A stretch of 48,553 nucleotides of DNA from DATFAS01 sp035254305 (GCA_035254305.1 DATFAS010000192.1:1-48553), one strand, 5' to 3'. Positions 33,728 through 42,846 are shown, numbered from the stretch's first letter. Numbers and translations: made by a program. Notes: generated from the letters alone by a model not told the origin.

Positions 33728-35437
33728 TTATAGCTTGGATAGCGTTTCTTTCAAATACGGAAGTATTTGGTCAACTGAAATTTCGCTTGTTTCCTTTGTT
33801 TTTCGTACTTTACATTCTACAATGCCTTCACTGGCCTTGTTTCCTACGGTAATACGCACAGGTAAACCAATTAGATCCGCATCCTTAAATTTAACCCCTG
33901 CACGCTCAGCACGATCATCAAGAAGAACCTCGTAACCTTGATTTGTTAATGTTTCATAAATGCGTTCAGCAAGCTCACGCTGTTCATCTGATTTCACATT
34001 CACCGCAATCACATGAATGTGATAAGGGGCAATGCTAAGTGGCCAAATAATTCCATCCTCATCATTATTTTGTTCAACCACTGCAGCAACCGTTCTAGAT
34101 ACACCTATCCCGTAACAACCCATGATCATCGGCTGTTCTTTACCATTTTCGTCTAAGAACGTTGCACGCATTTTCTCACTGTATCTAGTACCGAGCTTAA
34201 ATACATGGCCCACTTCAATTCCTCTGGCGAATTGAATGTTACCTCCACATTCTGGACAAGCATCACCTTCAGCAATATTACGTAAATCTGAATACTCACT
34301 AACTGTGAAATCCTTGCCAGGAGTAGCATGAATGAAATGGTAGTCACTTTCTCCAGCACCAACTACGGCATTAACCATATCTTTAACCGCATGATCAGCA
34401 ACAACAGTAACCTTTTTACCTTCAAGATGAATAGGACCCATAAATCCTACAGGAGCACCTAGAACTGCTGTTACTTCTTCTTCCGTTGCCATTTGAATCA
34501 CATTTGCATCAAACAAATTCTTCAGCTTAATATCGTTTAATTCATGATCCCCTCGAATTAAGGCGAGTACAAATTGCTGATCAAGCTTAAAGAGTAATGA
34601 TTTGATCATTTGATCTGCAGGAATAGCTAGGAAATTCACCAGTTGTTCGATCGATTTTACTCCTGGGGTATGAACCTTTTCCAAAGAAAGGGGTTGTTCC
34701 CCACTAGCTTGTCCACGATAAACAACAGTAGCCTTCTCAAGATTTGCTGCATAATTACAAGTATCACAATAGGCAATCGTATCTTCTCCGATATCTGATA
34801 ATGCCATGAACTCGTGTGTACCTTTACCACCAATTGCACCTGCATCTGCTTCTACCGCACGGAAATTAAGTCCACAACGAGAGAAAATTCTATGATATGC
34901 ATCATACATAGATTGATAACTACGATCTAATCCCTCTCTTGTAGTGTCGAAGGAATAAGCATCTTTCATAATAAATTCCCTTGATCGAATCACTCCAAAA
35001 CGTGGTCTTACTTCATCACGATATTTGGTTTGAATTTGATATAGATTAACAGGAAGCTTCTTATAAGAATTAATCCCATCTCTAGCAATACTTGTGACTA
35101 CCTCTTCATGGGTAGGACCTAAAACGAAGCCACGATCATGGCGATCTCTTAATCTCATCAACTCAGGGCCATAAGCATCCCATCTACCTGTCTCTTGCCA
35201 AAGCTCAGCAGGTTGAATCGCAGGCATGGAAATTTCCTGGGCTCCAGACCGATCCATCTCTTCCCGGACGATCTGTGTGACTTTACGAATAACACGATAT
35301 CCAAGTGGAAGATAAGAGTATACTCCTGATACAAGCTGACGAATCATCCCAGCCCTTAGCATATATTTATGACTAGCAATTTCCGCCTCTGCAGGAACTT
35401 CACGCAGAGTAGGAAGAAATAAATTGGATTGACGCAA
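33728..35437 (-). CDS. proS: Prolyl-tRNA synthetase (bacterial ProS1 type)
   Basis: Class II aminoacyl-tRNA synthetase charging tRNA-Pro. It has 569 residues. N-terminal MRQSNLFLPTLREVPAEAE, class II motif 2 around YRDEVRPRFGVIRSREFIMKD, and motif 3 MGCYGIGVSRTVAAV. An INS editing domain occupies roughly residues 225-385, typical of the long bacterial type, and an anticodon-binding domain is at the C-terminus. The start is a TTG at 35437, with GAGGAGG nine bases before it and matching family N-termini; upstream TTGs at 35446 and 35455 are in frame but overlap the ribosome binding site. Confidence 0.96.
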   Translation of the reverse strand: MRQSNLFLPTLREVPAEAEIASHKYMLRAGMIRQLVSGVYSYLPLGYRVIRKVTQIVREEMDRSGAQEISMPAIQPAELWQETGRWDAYGPELMRLRDRHDRGFVLGPTHEEVVTSIARDGINSYKKLPVNLYQIQTKYRDEVRPRFGVIRSREFIMKDAYSFDTTREGLDRSYQSMYDAYHRIFSRCGLNFRAVEADAGAIGGKGTHEFMALSDIGEDTIAYCDTCNYAANLEKATVVYRGQASGEQPLSLEKVHTPGVKSIEQLVNFLAIPADQMIKSLLFKLDQQFVLALIRGDHELNDIKLKNLFDANVIQMATEEEVTAVLGAPVGFMGPIHLEGKKVTVVADHAVKDMVNAVVGAGESDYHFIHATPGKDFTVSEYSDLRNIAEGDACPECGGNIQFARGIEVGHVFKLGTRYSEKMRATFLDENGKEQPMIMGCYGIGVSRTVAAVVEQNNDEDGIIWPLSIAPYHIHVIAVNVKSDEQRELAERIYETLTNQGYEVLLDDRAERAGVKFKDADLIGLPVRITVGNKASEGIVECKVRKTKETSEISVDQILPYLKETLSKL

Positions 35438-35460
35438 AACCTTCAACCTCCTCAAATCAT

Positions 35461-36696
35461 TTAAAAGAAAAATCGTTGAATATCATTCCAGGTTATCACA
35501 AGGATAAGCAGCATTAAGAAAGCAAAACCAAGAAAGTGAACCATACCCTCTTTTTGTGGATCAATGGGTCTACCACGAAGGGCCTCGACTAATAAGAAAA
35601 CTAATCTTCCTCCATCTAATGCAGGTAATGGAAGAAGGTTCATGATCCCTAAGTTTACACTTAGGATGGCGGACCACTTCAGCAAAATAGCAACACCTTT
35701 TTCAGCAGCCTCATAGGTATAATTGAAGATTCCTACTGGCCCTGAAAGTTCATCCATCGCTACTTTACCGGTCACGAGCATGCCTAAACCTTTAAATATT
35801 AAAGTTGAAAACTGCCAAGTTGTTTCTGCACCGTATTTAAGCGAAGGCATTGGGCTACGGCTTAATGGAGGATAGACACCTACCTTCCCAACATTTTCAA
35901 CCTTGTCTGTCACAAGTGAAATCGAATATTGCTCACGGTTTCTTTCAATAAAAAATGTTAATTTCTTCTCGGGTGAATGACTGACAATATCCACGATCTG
36001 AGTCCATGACCCTACGTCTTGATTTTCAATTTTCAAGATTCGGTCGCCCTCTTGAAGTCCTGCCTTTTGCGCTGGGCCATTTTCAGCAATTTTCCCAAGA
36101 ACAGGATCATTAGTCGGTGTACCATAAGACAAGGCCATCACAGTTAGAAGAACAAAAGCCAATACGAAATTGGCTACAGGTCCTGCGACAATCGCTAAGG
36201 CTCTTTGGCTAATCGTTTTGCTACCAAACTGACGATCCCATGGGGCAATTTGAATTTCTTGTCCATTTTGAATCACAAGTGCACCAGGATGAATAGACCA
36301 CTTCTGAATGTCTCCATTCTGATAGGCTTCTAATACAAGCTTTTTATCAAGATCTATGGATTCAACGGAAACGACCTCAGCTTTTGGATAATTTTCCGTT
36401 TGATCAGTGACCATTTTCGTTATTTGGTTGTTCTCTATAATAATACCGATCTCTTGTCCAGGATTGATTTTAACAACCTCAGGGTCTTCTCCAGCCATTC
36501 GCACAAATCCTCCAATAGGAAAGAGGCGAAGGGTATAGGTGGTCTCTCCTTTTTTAAACGAGAATAGCTTCGGTCCCATACCAAGAGCAAATTCCCTACA
36601 GAGAATACCCGCCCGTTTAGCAAAAATCAAATGTCCAAGTTCATGAAAGAAAACTAAGGCACCAAATACAAGCACAATGGATAAGACCTCAAACAT
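35461..36696 (-). CDS. rseP: Site-2 intramembrane metalloprotease RseP/RasP
   Basis: Cleaves transmembrane substrates such as anti-sigma factors and signal-peptide remnants inside the membrane. It has 411 residues. HELGH at residues 18-22 in the first membrane helix binds zinc; the second motif MNLLPLPALDGG lies near residue 350 in a later helix. A PDZ domain (about 185-265, PVLGKIAENGPAQKAGLQEGDRIL) lies between. A segment of roughly 60 residues before the PDZ domain (residues 95-160) is longer than I would expect. ATG with AAAGGTGGG upstream, 21 bases after dxr and 23 before proS. Confidence 0.95.
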   Translation of the reverse strand: MFEVLSIVLVFGALVFFHELGHLIFAKRAGILCREFALGMGPKLFSFKKGETTYTLRLFPIGGFVRMAGEDPEVVKINPGQEIGIIIENNQITKMVTDQTENYPKAEVVSVESIDLDKKLVLEAYQNGDIQKWSIHPGALVIQNGQEIQIAPWDRQFGSKTISQRALAIVAGPVANFVLAFVLLTVMALSYGTPTNDPVLGKIAENGPAQKAGLQEGDRILKIENQDVGSWTQIVDIVSHSPEKKLTFFIERNREQYSISLVTDKVENVGKVGVYPPLSRSPMPSLKYGAETTWQFSTLIFKGLGMLVTGKVAMDELSGPVGIFNYTYEAAEKGVAILLKWSAILSVNLGIMNLLPLPALDGGRLVFLLVEALRGRPIDPQKEGMVHFLGFAFLMLLILVITWNDIQRFFF

Positions 36697-36717
36697 GTGA
36701 ACCCACCTTTCTAGGGT

Positions 36718-37866
36718 CTATTCGAATGTTACAAGACTTGCCTCATATCTAGCCCACTGGTCTGCTTCCCAGATTTCTTCTAATCCGGGATTGGAAACGG
36801 AGTGATGTTTTTCAAGCACTTCTTCTATTGCATGTTCTAATTGGAAGAAGGCAATTTCTCCCTTAAGAAAACGATCCACCATGACTTCATTTGCCGCGTT
36901 GAGAACCGTTGGTAACGTGCCACCTATTCTTCCGCATTCATAGGCAAGCTTCAATGCAGGGTAACGGTTAAAATCAACGGGTGCAAAATGCAAGGTCATC
37001 ACCTGCTCAAAATCCAACGCAGGAGTTTCTAATTCCATACGCTTCGGATATGTCATGGCATATTGGATGGGGATTTTCATATCCGGTGTACCCAGTTGGG
37101 CTTTGATCGCCATATCTTTAAATTCTACCATAGAATGAATAATACTCTCTTTATGGAGAACACTATCTATTTTGTCAAAGGGAAGATCAAAAAGCCAATG
37201 AGCTTCTATTACTTCAAATCCTTTATTCAACATGGTAGCAGAATCAATGGTAATCTTCGCACCCATCTTCCAGTTTGGATGGTTTAAGGCTTGTTGGACT
37301 GTTACGCCTTTTAGTTCATCTCTTGAAAGATCGCGAAAGGATCCGCCCGAAGCTGTAAGAATCAATCTTTTCACAGATTCCTTATTTTCCCCTTCTAAAC
37401 ATTGAAAAATAGCAGAATGCTCACTGTCAATTGGAATCAAGGGCACTCCTCGTTGCTTCACTCGTTCCATCACAATATGTCCAGCAGTTACAAGCGTCTC
37501 CTTATTCGCAAGGCCTATTGCTTTTCCCGCTTCAATAGCTTGAAGAGTCGGATTTAATCCCGCACTTCCCACAATAGCTGAAACAACGAAATCTGCTTTC
37601 GGCTGAGTGGCAACTTCAGAGGTACCCTCTTCACCATACAGGACTTTTATCGTTTCAGGTAATTGCAACCGAACCCGATCAGCCAATTCTTTAGTGGAAA
37701 CAGAAACGACAGATGGTAGAAATTTTAATGCTTGTGTGACTAGCGCTTCCCAGTTATAACCAGCAGCCAGACCAACAACAGAGAAAAGTTCCGGATGCTG
37801 CTCTACCACATCCAACGTTTGTCTACCGATAGAACCAGTCGAACCAAGAATGGAAATGTATTTCAA
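36718..37866 (-). CDS. dxr: 1-deoxy-D-xylulose 5-phosphate reductoisomerase
   Basis: First committed enzyme of the MEP isoprenoid pathway, NADPH-dependent. It has 382 residues. N-terminal GSTGSIGRQTLDVV, the metal/substrate blocks PIDSEHSAIFQCLEG and TASGGSFRDLS, then HPNWKMGAKITIDSATMLNKG. It starts at TTG with AAAGGGG ten bases before it. The genes around it (uppS, cdsA) use the downstream isoprenoid and phospholipid precursors; all lie in one string with gaps near 20 bases. Confidence 0.97.
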   Translation of the reverse strand: MKYISILGSTGSIGRQTLDVVEQHPELFSVVGLAAGYNWEALVTQALKFLPSVVSVSTKELADRVRLQLPETIKVLYGEEGTSEVATQPKADFVVSAIVGSAGLNPTLQAIEAGKAIGLANKETLVTAGHIVMERVKQRGVPLIPIDSEHSAIFQCLEGENKESVKRLILTASGGSFRDLSRDELKGVTVQQALNHPNWKMGAKITIDSATMLNKGFEVIEAHWLFDLPFDKIDSVLHKESIIHSMVEFKDMAIKAQLGTPDMKIPIQYAMTYPKRMELETPALDFEQVMTLHFAPVDFNRYPALKLAYECGRIGGTLPTVLNAANEVMVDRFLKGEIAFFQLEHAIEEVLEKHHSVSNPGLEEIWEADQWARYEASLVTFE

Positions 37867-37885
37867 AAAGGAAGCACCCCTTTCT

Positions 37886-38662
37886 CTAGATTAATGATAG
37901 CAAATGTAAAACAGGATAGACAAATAAAAGGCTGTCAAAACGGTCCAAAACTCCTCCATGACCAGGAAGTATTTGGCCTGAGTCCTTCACCCCAAGTGTC
38001 CTTTTTACCGCAGATTCAACTAAGTCACCAACCTGTCCACTTATAGACACGCTTAAACCTAGTATGCAAGCCAATGAGAATGAAATTTGATTCCCGAATA
38101 AACTAAAGCATAGAATAACAAGAATGGCTACCAATATACCACCAAGAGAACCCTCAATCGTTTTTTTCGGGCTAATCGTTGGCCATAGTTTGTGTTTACC
38201 TATTGCTCTTCCAACAAAATAGGCAGCGGAATCGGTTGCCCAAATCCCTGCTAAAATAGCTAACGTAAGAATAAGTCCGTTCTCTAGCATCCTTGTCTCA
38301 AACATATAATGAAGAGAAACCCCAATATAGACAGAACCAATAAAAATATAAGCCATTTCTTGTATGGGTGCTTTATTTTTACTTAGGACCATGATGGTTA
38401 GCAGCAATAATAATTCCATCATGATGTAATCAACCTTTATTCCACCAAGCATGACAGAAGATGGTAAGAAATAAAGCAGGGTAAACAGCAATCCTACTAG
38501 GCTTTGTATACTCCCTATATGTATGCTATTCATTCTCAACCATTCATAGTATCCAATCAGAGCAATGAAAAAAAGGAGGATACCAAAACCAATACCTCCT
38601 GTAAAGACAAGAGTAAGAAAAAAGGCCCCCCCAATGATTCCTGTAATCAATCTTTTTTTCAA
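37886..38662 (-). CDS. cdsA: Phosphatidate cytidylyltransferase (CDP-diglyceride synthase)
   Basis: Makes CDP-diacylglycerol, precursor of phosphatidylglycerol and phosphatidylethanolamine. It has 258 residues, with about seven hydrophobic membrane segments beginning at residue 5. The signature is at the C-terminus: KDSGQILPGHGGVLDRFDS; a second conserved block is SPKKTIEGSLGG. Start TTG with GAGAGTGG seven bases before it. It lies between uppS and dxr in the usual order. Confidence 0.96.
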   Translation of the reverse strand: MKKRLITGIIGGAFFLTLVFTGGIGFGILLFFIALIGYYEWLRMNSIHIGSIQSLVGLLFTLLYFLPSSVMLGGIKVDYIMMELLLLLTIMVLSKNKAPIQEMAYIFIGSVYIGVSLHYMFETRMLENGLILTLAILAGIWATDSAAYFVGRAIGKHKLWPTISPKKTIEGSLGGILVAILVILCFSLFGNQISFSLACILGLSVSISGQVGDLVESAVKRTLGVKDSGQILPGHGGVLDRFDSLLFVYPVLHLLSLI

Positions 38663-38685
38663 AATCTACCACTCTCAGCTTTCAG

Positions 38686-39459
38686 TTAAACTGCTCCGTA
38701 TCGACGTTGACGATTTTGGTATTCTTTTATTGCTTTATATAAATCTTCAGGGCCAAAATCTGGCCAGTAAACATCACTAAAACACATCTCAGCATATGCG
38801 AGCTGCCAAAGCATAAAATTACTTAATCGAACTTCTCCACTTGTCCGAATGAGCAAATCTGGATCAGGAAGTCCTTTAGTATACAAGTAGTCACTTATTA
38901 GTTCTTCTGTAATCTTATCTACTGCCAGCTTTTGATCCTGCACAGCTAAGGAAATTTGCTGAACAGCATGCAGTAACTCATCTCTACTTCCATAATTTAA
39001 AGCAAAATTCAAGATAAGCCCTGTATTATTTTTAGTTCTTTCTTTTGCTTCCATCACCGCATCCACTGTATAGTTAGGGAGTTGTGCTGGATTTCCAAGC
39101 ATTCTTACCTGTACATTTCTTTGAATTAACTCTTCAAGCTCTGTTAAAAGATATTCTTGAGGGAGCTTCATTAAATACTCCACTTCATCCTTCGGTCTTT
39201 TCCAATTCTCCGTAGAAAAAGCATATAGAGTTAAAATCTTAACTCCAATATCATCTGCCACCCTCGTTATTTCTTTAACGGTTTTCATTCCAGCCCTATG
39301 ACCCGCAACACGTGGTAATCCTCGTTTTTTGGCCCAACGGCCATTTCCATCCATAATGATGGCAATATGTTGTGGGATGTTTTTGGGATCTAAAGAAATT
39401 TCCTCTCCTTCTAAAACAGGCTCTTTTCCTTGCATCCATTTTGTAATCCTGTTTAGCAT
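38686..39459 (-). CDS. uppS: Undecaprenyl diphosphate synthase
   Basis: Cis-prenyltransferase adding eight isoprene units to farnesyl diphosphate to build the lipid carrier of cell-wall synthesis. It has 257 residues from the ATG at 39459. IIMDGNGRWAKKRGLPRVAGH carries the catalytic Asp and the P-loop; LTLYAFSTENWKRP and RTSGEVRLSNFMLWQ are further family blocks. The TTG at 39483 would add eight codons, but GGGGG sits seven bases before the ATG and family members start MLN. The catalytic residues are all present. Confidence 0.96.
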   Translation of the reverse strand: MLNRITKWMQGKEPVLEGEEISLDPKNIPQHIAIIMDGNGRWAKKRGLPRVAGHRAGMKTVKEITRVADDIGVKILTLYAFSTENWKRPKDEVEYLMKLPQEYLLTELEELIQRNVQVRMLGNPAQLPNYTVDAVMEAKERTKNNTGLILNFALNYGSRDELLHAVQQISLAVQDQKLAVDKITEELISDYLYTKGLPDPDLLIRTSGEVRLSNFMLWQLAYAEMCFSDVYWPDFGPEDLYKAIKEYQNRQRRYGAV

Positions 39460-39493
39460 AAGTTTTCCCCCAAAAAAAGGCAATATACATATG

Positions 39494-39513
39494 CCCCCAC
39501 ACCTAAGTGGGGG
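39494..39513 (-). terminator. Hairpin between frr and uppS
   Basis: CCCCCAC and GTGGGGG form a perfect 7-bp GC-rich stem with a six-base loop, eight bases after the frr stop. The poly-T stretch follows only after about 15 bases on the minus strand. It could be a weak terminator or a processing site that separates frr from uppS expression. Confidence 0.55.
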
Positions 39514-39521
39514 ACAATATG

Positions 39522-40079
39522 CTACACTTCCATAATTTCTTTTTCCTTTTCAAGTACTAATTGATCCACTTGCCCAATATAGCTGTCAGTTGATTTCTGT
39601 ACTTGATCTTGATTACGTTTTAAATCATCTTCTGTGATGGTTCCTTCTTTTTGCAGCTTTTTGAAAGAGTCGTTAGCATCTCGGCGAACATTACGAATCG
39701 CAACTTTCGACTCTTCTCCTTCTTTTTTAATTATTTTCACCAATTCAGCGCGACGTTCTTCTGTAAGTGGTGGAATACTTAATCTAATAATACTACCGTC
39801 ATTAGTTGGTGTTAATCCTAAATCCGATTTAAGAATCGCCTTCTCGATCGGTCCTAACTGTGAACGATCCCAAGGTTGAATAGTAATCATCCTTGCTTCC
39901 GGAATAGACACATTAGCCATTTGGGTGATCGGTGTAGGTGTTCCATAATAGTCAACCTGTACTCTTTCTAGTAAAGCTGGATTAGCCCTACCAGCCCGAA
40001 GTGTAGATAATTCTTTTTTTAGCGTTTGAATGGACTTAGACATTCTATCTTCTGCATCTTTAATGACTGATTGTGGCAT
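39522..40079 (-). CDS. frr: Ribosome recycling factor
   Basis: Splits post-termination ribosomes together with EF-G. It has 185 residues, the usual length. The helical bundle starts DAEDRMSKSIQTLKKELSTLRAGRANP; VDYYGTPTPITQMANVSIPEARM and RRDANDSFKKLQKE are diagnostic. The ATG lies two bases after the pyrH stop, so the pair is translationally coupled. Confidence 0.98.
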   Translation of the reverse strand: MPQSVIKDAEDRMSKSIQTLKKELSTLRAGRANPALLERVQVDYYGTPTPITQMANVSIPEARMITIQPWDRSQLGPIEKAILKSDLGLTPTNDGSIIRLSIPPLTEERRAELVKIIKKEGEESKVAIRNVRRDANDSFKKLQKEGTITEDDLKRNQDQVQKSTDSYIGQVDQLVLEKEKEIMEV

Positions 40080-40081
40080 GA

Positions 40082-40804
40082 TTAATCCCCCTTTACAATC
40101 GTTCCGATTTTGTCACCCATAATAGCCCTCTTGATATTCCCCGGCTCTGTGATAGAGAATACAACTAATGGAATGTGGTTATCCATACATAAAGAGGAAG
40201 CAGTTGAATCCATTACCCCTAATCCTTTATTGAGCACTTCCATGAAGGTTAGGCGATCATATTTCTTTGCATCTGGATCTACTGCAGGATCTGCACTATA
40301 GACCCCGTCTACTTTATTTTTGGCCATTAGGATGACCTCTGCTTCAATTTCAGCAGCACGAAGTGCTGCTGTTGTATCTGTAGAAAAATAAGGATTTCCT
40401 GTTCCTGCGGCAAAAATAACAACTCGATTTTTCTCTAAATGACGAATAGCTTTTCTTCGTATGTATGGTTCAGCAACCTGTCTCATTTCAATGGAGGTCT
40501 GAACTCGAGTTGGAACGCCCGTCTTCTCTAGGCCATCTTGGAGAGCCATGCTGTTCATCACCGTTGCAAGCATGCCCATATAATCCGCTGTAGCCCGATC
40601 AATCCCCTTGGCGCTCCCAGCAATCCCTCTCCAAATATTTCCTCCCCCTACTACGATGGCTACTTGAACCCCTAGCTCAACAATTTCTTTAATTTGTTCA
40701 GCAATCGATGTGATTACTGAGGCTTCAATTCCATATCCTAATTCCCCAGCTAGCGCTTCACCACTTAATTTTAAAACAACCCTTTTATATGCGGGTAGAG
40801 GCAT
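40082..40804 (-). CDS. pyrH: UMP kinase
   Basis: Phosphorylates UMP to UDP; bacterial hexameric amino-acid-kinase-fold enzyme, usually regulated by GTP and UTP. It has 240 residues from the ATG at 40804 (GGAGGG nine bases upstream; the frame is open nine codons more). Kinase blocks: VVLKLSGEALAG, IVVGGGNIWRG, and FAAGTGNPYFSTDTTAALRA. It follows tsf with a terminator in the 96-base gap, and may be partly read from tsf. Confidence 0.97.
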   Translation of the reverse strand: MPLPAYKRVVLKLSGEALAGELGYGIEASVITSIAEQIKEIVELGVQVAIVVGGGNIWRGIAGSAKGIDRATADYMGMLATVMNSMALQDGLEKTGVPTRVQTSIEMRQVAEPYIRRKAIRHLEKNRVVIFAAGTGNPYFSTDTTAALRAAEIEAEVILMAKNKVDGVYSADPAVDPDAKKYDRLTFMEVLNKGLGVMDSTASSLCMDNHIPLVVFSITEPGNIKRAIMGDKIGTIVKGD

Positions 40805-40861
40805 GAACTTAAACCCTCCATTCCTAAGCATTTTATGCCCGAAATAATAATATAATACTTT

Positions 40862-40890
40862 TCAAAAATGGGGAACACTCCGTGTTCCCC
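40862..40890 (-). terminator. Terminator between tsf and pyrH
   Basis: On the minus strand GGGGAACAC and GTGTTCCCC form a perfect 9-bp stem with a three-base loop, followed by ATTTTTG. It starts about 10 bases after the tsf stop. Confidence 0.88.
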
Positions 40891-40900
40891 TCTTTCATTC

Positions 40901-41785
40901 TTATTGTTTTTTGGTTTGAGCCATAACTTCTTCAACGAAGTTATCTTGACGCTTCTCAAGACCTTCTCCAACTTCATAGCGAGCAAAAGAACTACAAACA
41001 GCTCCTTTTTCTTGTAAAAGCTTTCCTACTTTTTTATCTGGATCCTTAACGAAAGCTTGATCGTTTAAGCAGATCTCTTCAAAATACTTACCAAGGCGGC
41101 CTTCCACCATCTTCTCAACAATGTTAGCTGGTTTTCCTTCATTAAGAGCTTGTGCCTTAAGGATTTCTTTTTCTTTTTCAATTTCTTCTGCAGACACTTG
41201 GTCACGAGAAACATACTTAGGATTAGCTGCTGCAATATGCATAGCGATATCCTTTGCAACGGATTCATCTGTTGTAGAATCTACCGCTACTACTACACCG
41301 ATTTTTCCACCCATATGAAGATAGGAAGCAACAACTCCATTAGCTGGTTTATCTAGGATAGTGAAACGACGAAGGGTGATACGTTCTCCAATCTTAGCCA
41401 CTTGTTCATTTAAATAAAGTTCAAGAGTTACCCCATCTTGGAAGTTACCAGCTAAAGCTGCTTCAACATCAGCAGGGCGTTTTTCAACAATGTATTGTGC
41501 AATTTCTTTCACTAGAGCTTGGAAACCTTCATTTTTAGCAACGAAGTCTGTTTCACAGTTCACTTCAACTACCGCAGCGTACTGTTCAGTAACAGCAACA
41601 GTTGTTAAACCTTCTGCAGCAATACGATCAGATTTCTTCGCTGCTTTAGCAATTCCTTTTTCACGAAGAATTTCTGCTGCTCTTTCCATATCTCCATTTG
41701 CTTCTTCTAACGCTTTTTTACAATCCATCATACCTGCACTTGTTTTTTCGCGCAATTCTTTAACCATAGACGCACTAATTGCCAT
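40901..41785 (-). CDS. tsf: Translation elongation factor Ts
   Basis: Nucleotide exchange factor for EF-Tu. It has 294 residues from the ATG at 41785 with AAAGGAGG eight bases upstream; the longer frame of 19 further codons is leader. N-terminal UBA-like MVKELREKTSAGMMDCKKALEE, the exchange motif AVVEVNCETDFVAKNEGF, then core and coiled-coil parts. It follows rpsB as in nearly all bacteria, but here a strong terminator and a 240-base leader lie between the two. Confidence 0.98.
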   Translation of the reverse strand: MAISASMVKELREKTSAGMMDCKKALEEANGDMERAAEILREKGIAKAAKKSDRIAAEGLTTVAVTEQYAAVVEVNCETDFVAKNEGFQALVKEIAQYIVEKRPADVEAALAGNFQDGVTLELYLNEQVAKIGERITLRRFTILDKPANGVVASYLHMGGKIGVVVAVDSTTDESVAKDIAMHIAAANPKYVSRDQVSAEEIEKEKEILKAQALNEGKPANIVEKMVEGRLGKYFEEICLNDQAFVKDPDKKVGKLLQEKGAVCSSFARYEVGEGLEKRQDNFVEEVMAQTKKQ

Positions 41786-41848
41786 GATTAATCCTCCTTT
41801 ATGTATGTTGAAATATTTACTTATTCTCAATAAATGGACCATCTACGT

Positions 41849-41885
41849 GCTTAAGTAAACTTAGGCGAACGACATGCTCTTAAGC
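41849..41885 (-). promoter_or_regulatory. tsf leader stem
   Basis: GCTTAAG (41849-41855) and CTTAAGC (41879-41885) are perfect complements 23 bases apart in the tsf leader. A competing CTTA/TAAG pairing is nested within them, so two mutually exclusive structures are possible. Whether it regulates tsf is unknown. Confidence 0.35.
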
Positions 41886-41920
41886 CATGATCGCAGCCTG
41901 TTGTCTTATGCAACATGGTA

Positions 41921-41980
41921 AAAATTAGCTGGCACCAAGCCTTTAGACGCTGGCGATAGCCTCATTGCCCTTATACACTA
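41921..41980 (-). repeat. Dispersed structured element, copy D (tsf leader)
   Basis: On the minus strand GGCTATCGCC (41952-41961) faces GGTGCCAGCT (41927-41936), pairing at eight of ten positions with two G-U pairs, followed by AATTTTTACC. The preface AAGGGCAA matches copy B, and CCAGCGTC after the first arm matches copy C. It sits immediately after the rpsB terminator and about 140 bases before the tsf start. Confidence 0.68.
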
Positions 41981-42020
41981 AAAAAGGGTGGTTAAGGGTT
42001 CAATACCCTTAGGCCACCCT
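41980..42020 (-). terminator. Terminator of rpsB
   Basis: On the minus strand GGGTGGCCTAAGGGT pairs with ACCCTTAACCACCC (one small internal loop), followed by TTTTTTAG. It starts a few bases after the rpsB stop. Confidence 0.88.
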
Positions 42021-42026
42021 TAAGTC

Positions 42027-42725
42027 TTACGCAGTTGTTTGTTCGCCTTGATTTGCTTCGATAATTCCATCAGCCATCTTAGCTGTTAATAATTTAACTG
42101 CACGGATTGCATCATCGTTACCTGGAATTACATAATCAATTTCATCAGGGTCACAGTTAGTATCCACAATTGCAACAATAGGAATACCCAACTTGCGTGC
42201 CTCAGCAACAGTAATACGTTCTTTGCGAGGGTCAACGATAAAGATTACATCTGGAAGTTCACGCATATCTTTAATTCCACCTAAGAACTTCTCAAGACGA
42301 TCCTTCTCTTTACGAAGAAGGATAACTTCCTTCTTAGGAAGAACTTCGAAAGTACCATCTGTTTCCATTCTTTCAAGCTCGTGTAATCTTTGGATTCGCT
42401 TCTGAATAGTAGAGAAGTTAGTAAGCGTACCACCCAACCAACGTTGGTTGATGAAGTACATACCACTGCGTTCAGCTTCTTCTTTGATAGCATCCTGAGC
42501 TTGCTTCTTCGTTCCAACAAACAGAACTTTACCTCCGTTAGCTGCAACTTCACGAATGTAATTATAAGCCTCTTCAACTTTCTTTACTGTCTTCTGAAGA
42601 TCGATAATATAAATACCGTTTCTTTCAGTAAAGATATACTTCGCCATCTTTGGGTTCCAACGACGAGTTTGGTGTCCAAAATGTACACCTGCTTCTAGCA
42701 ATTGTTTCATAGAGATTACTGCCAT
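42027..42725 (-). CDS. rpsB: 30S ribosomal protein S2
   Basis: Small-subunit protein S2. It has 232 residues. MKQLLEAGVHFGHQTRRWNPKM at the start, VLFVGTKKQAQ, YFINQRWLGGTLTNF and PDVIFIVDPRKE are all standard. The ATG has AAGGAGG about ten bases upstream. A consensus-like promoter lies about 120 bases before it, and the leader folds into a strong hairpin that may serve feedback control. Confidence 0.98.
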   Translation of the reverse strand: MAVISMKQLLEAGVHFGHQTRRWNPKMAKYIFTERNGIYIIDLQKTVKKVEEAYNYIREVAANGGKVLFVGTKKQAQDAIKEEAERSGMYFINQRWLGGTLTNFSTIQKRIQRLHELERMETDGTFEVLPKKEVILLRKEKDRLEKFLGGIKDMRELPDVIFIVDPRKERITVAEARKLGIPIVAIVDTNCDPDEIDYVIPGNDDAIRAVKLLTAKMADGIIEANQGEQTTA

Positions 42726-42773
42726 CTTGGTATTTCCTCCTTATGGTTTTTGTTGTCCTCCGTACACCTCATC

Positions 42774-42813
42774 TTTGGAAACAAGACTAATTTCTTTAGC
42801 ACCCTTGTCCAAA
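42774..42813 (-). promoter_or_regulatory. rpsB leader hairpin (possible S2 autoregulatory element)
   Basis: On the minus strand TTTGGACAAG pairs with CTTGTTTCCAAA (10 bp with a two-base bulge) around an 18-base loop. It ends about 50 bases before the rpsB ATG. Ribosomal S2 leaders that bind the protein are known in other bacteria; membership here is not shown. Confidence 0.5.
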
Positions 42814-42846
42814 TTGTTGTACGTGTGTATTTTTACACCGTTGATA

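Noticed and set aside
35456..35460. T-box or other amino-acid sensing leader before proS
   Set aside because: Only a few bases separate rseP from the proS ribosome binding site, leaving no room for a leader RNA; likewise no lysine riboswitch can fit before asd or dapG.
40805..40862. Promoter for pyrH in the AT-rich gap after the tsf terminator
   Set aside because: TTGAAA and several TAT-rich boxes occur, but none is spaced 16-18 bases from a good -10, so it remains unsupported.
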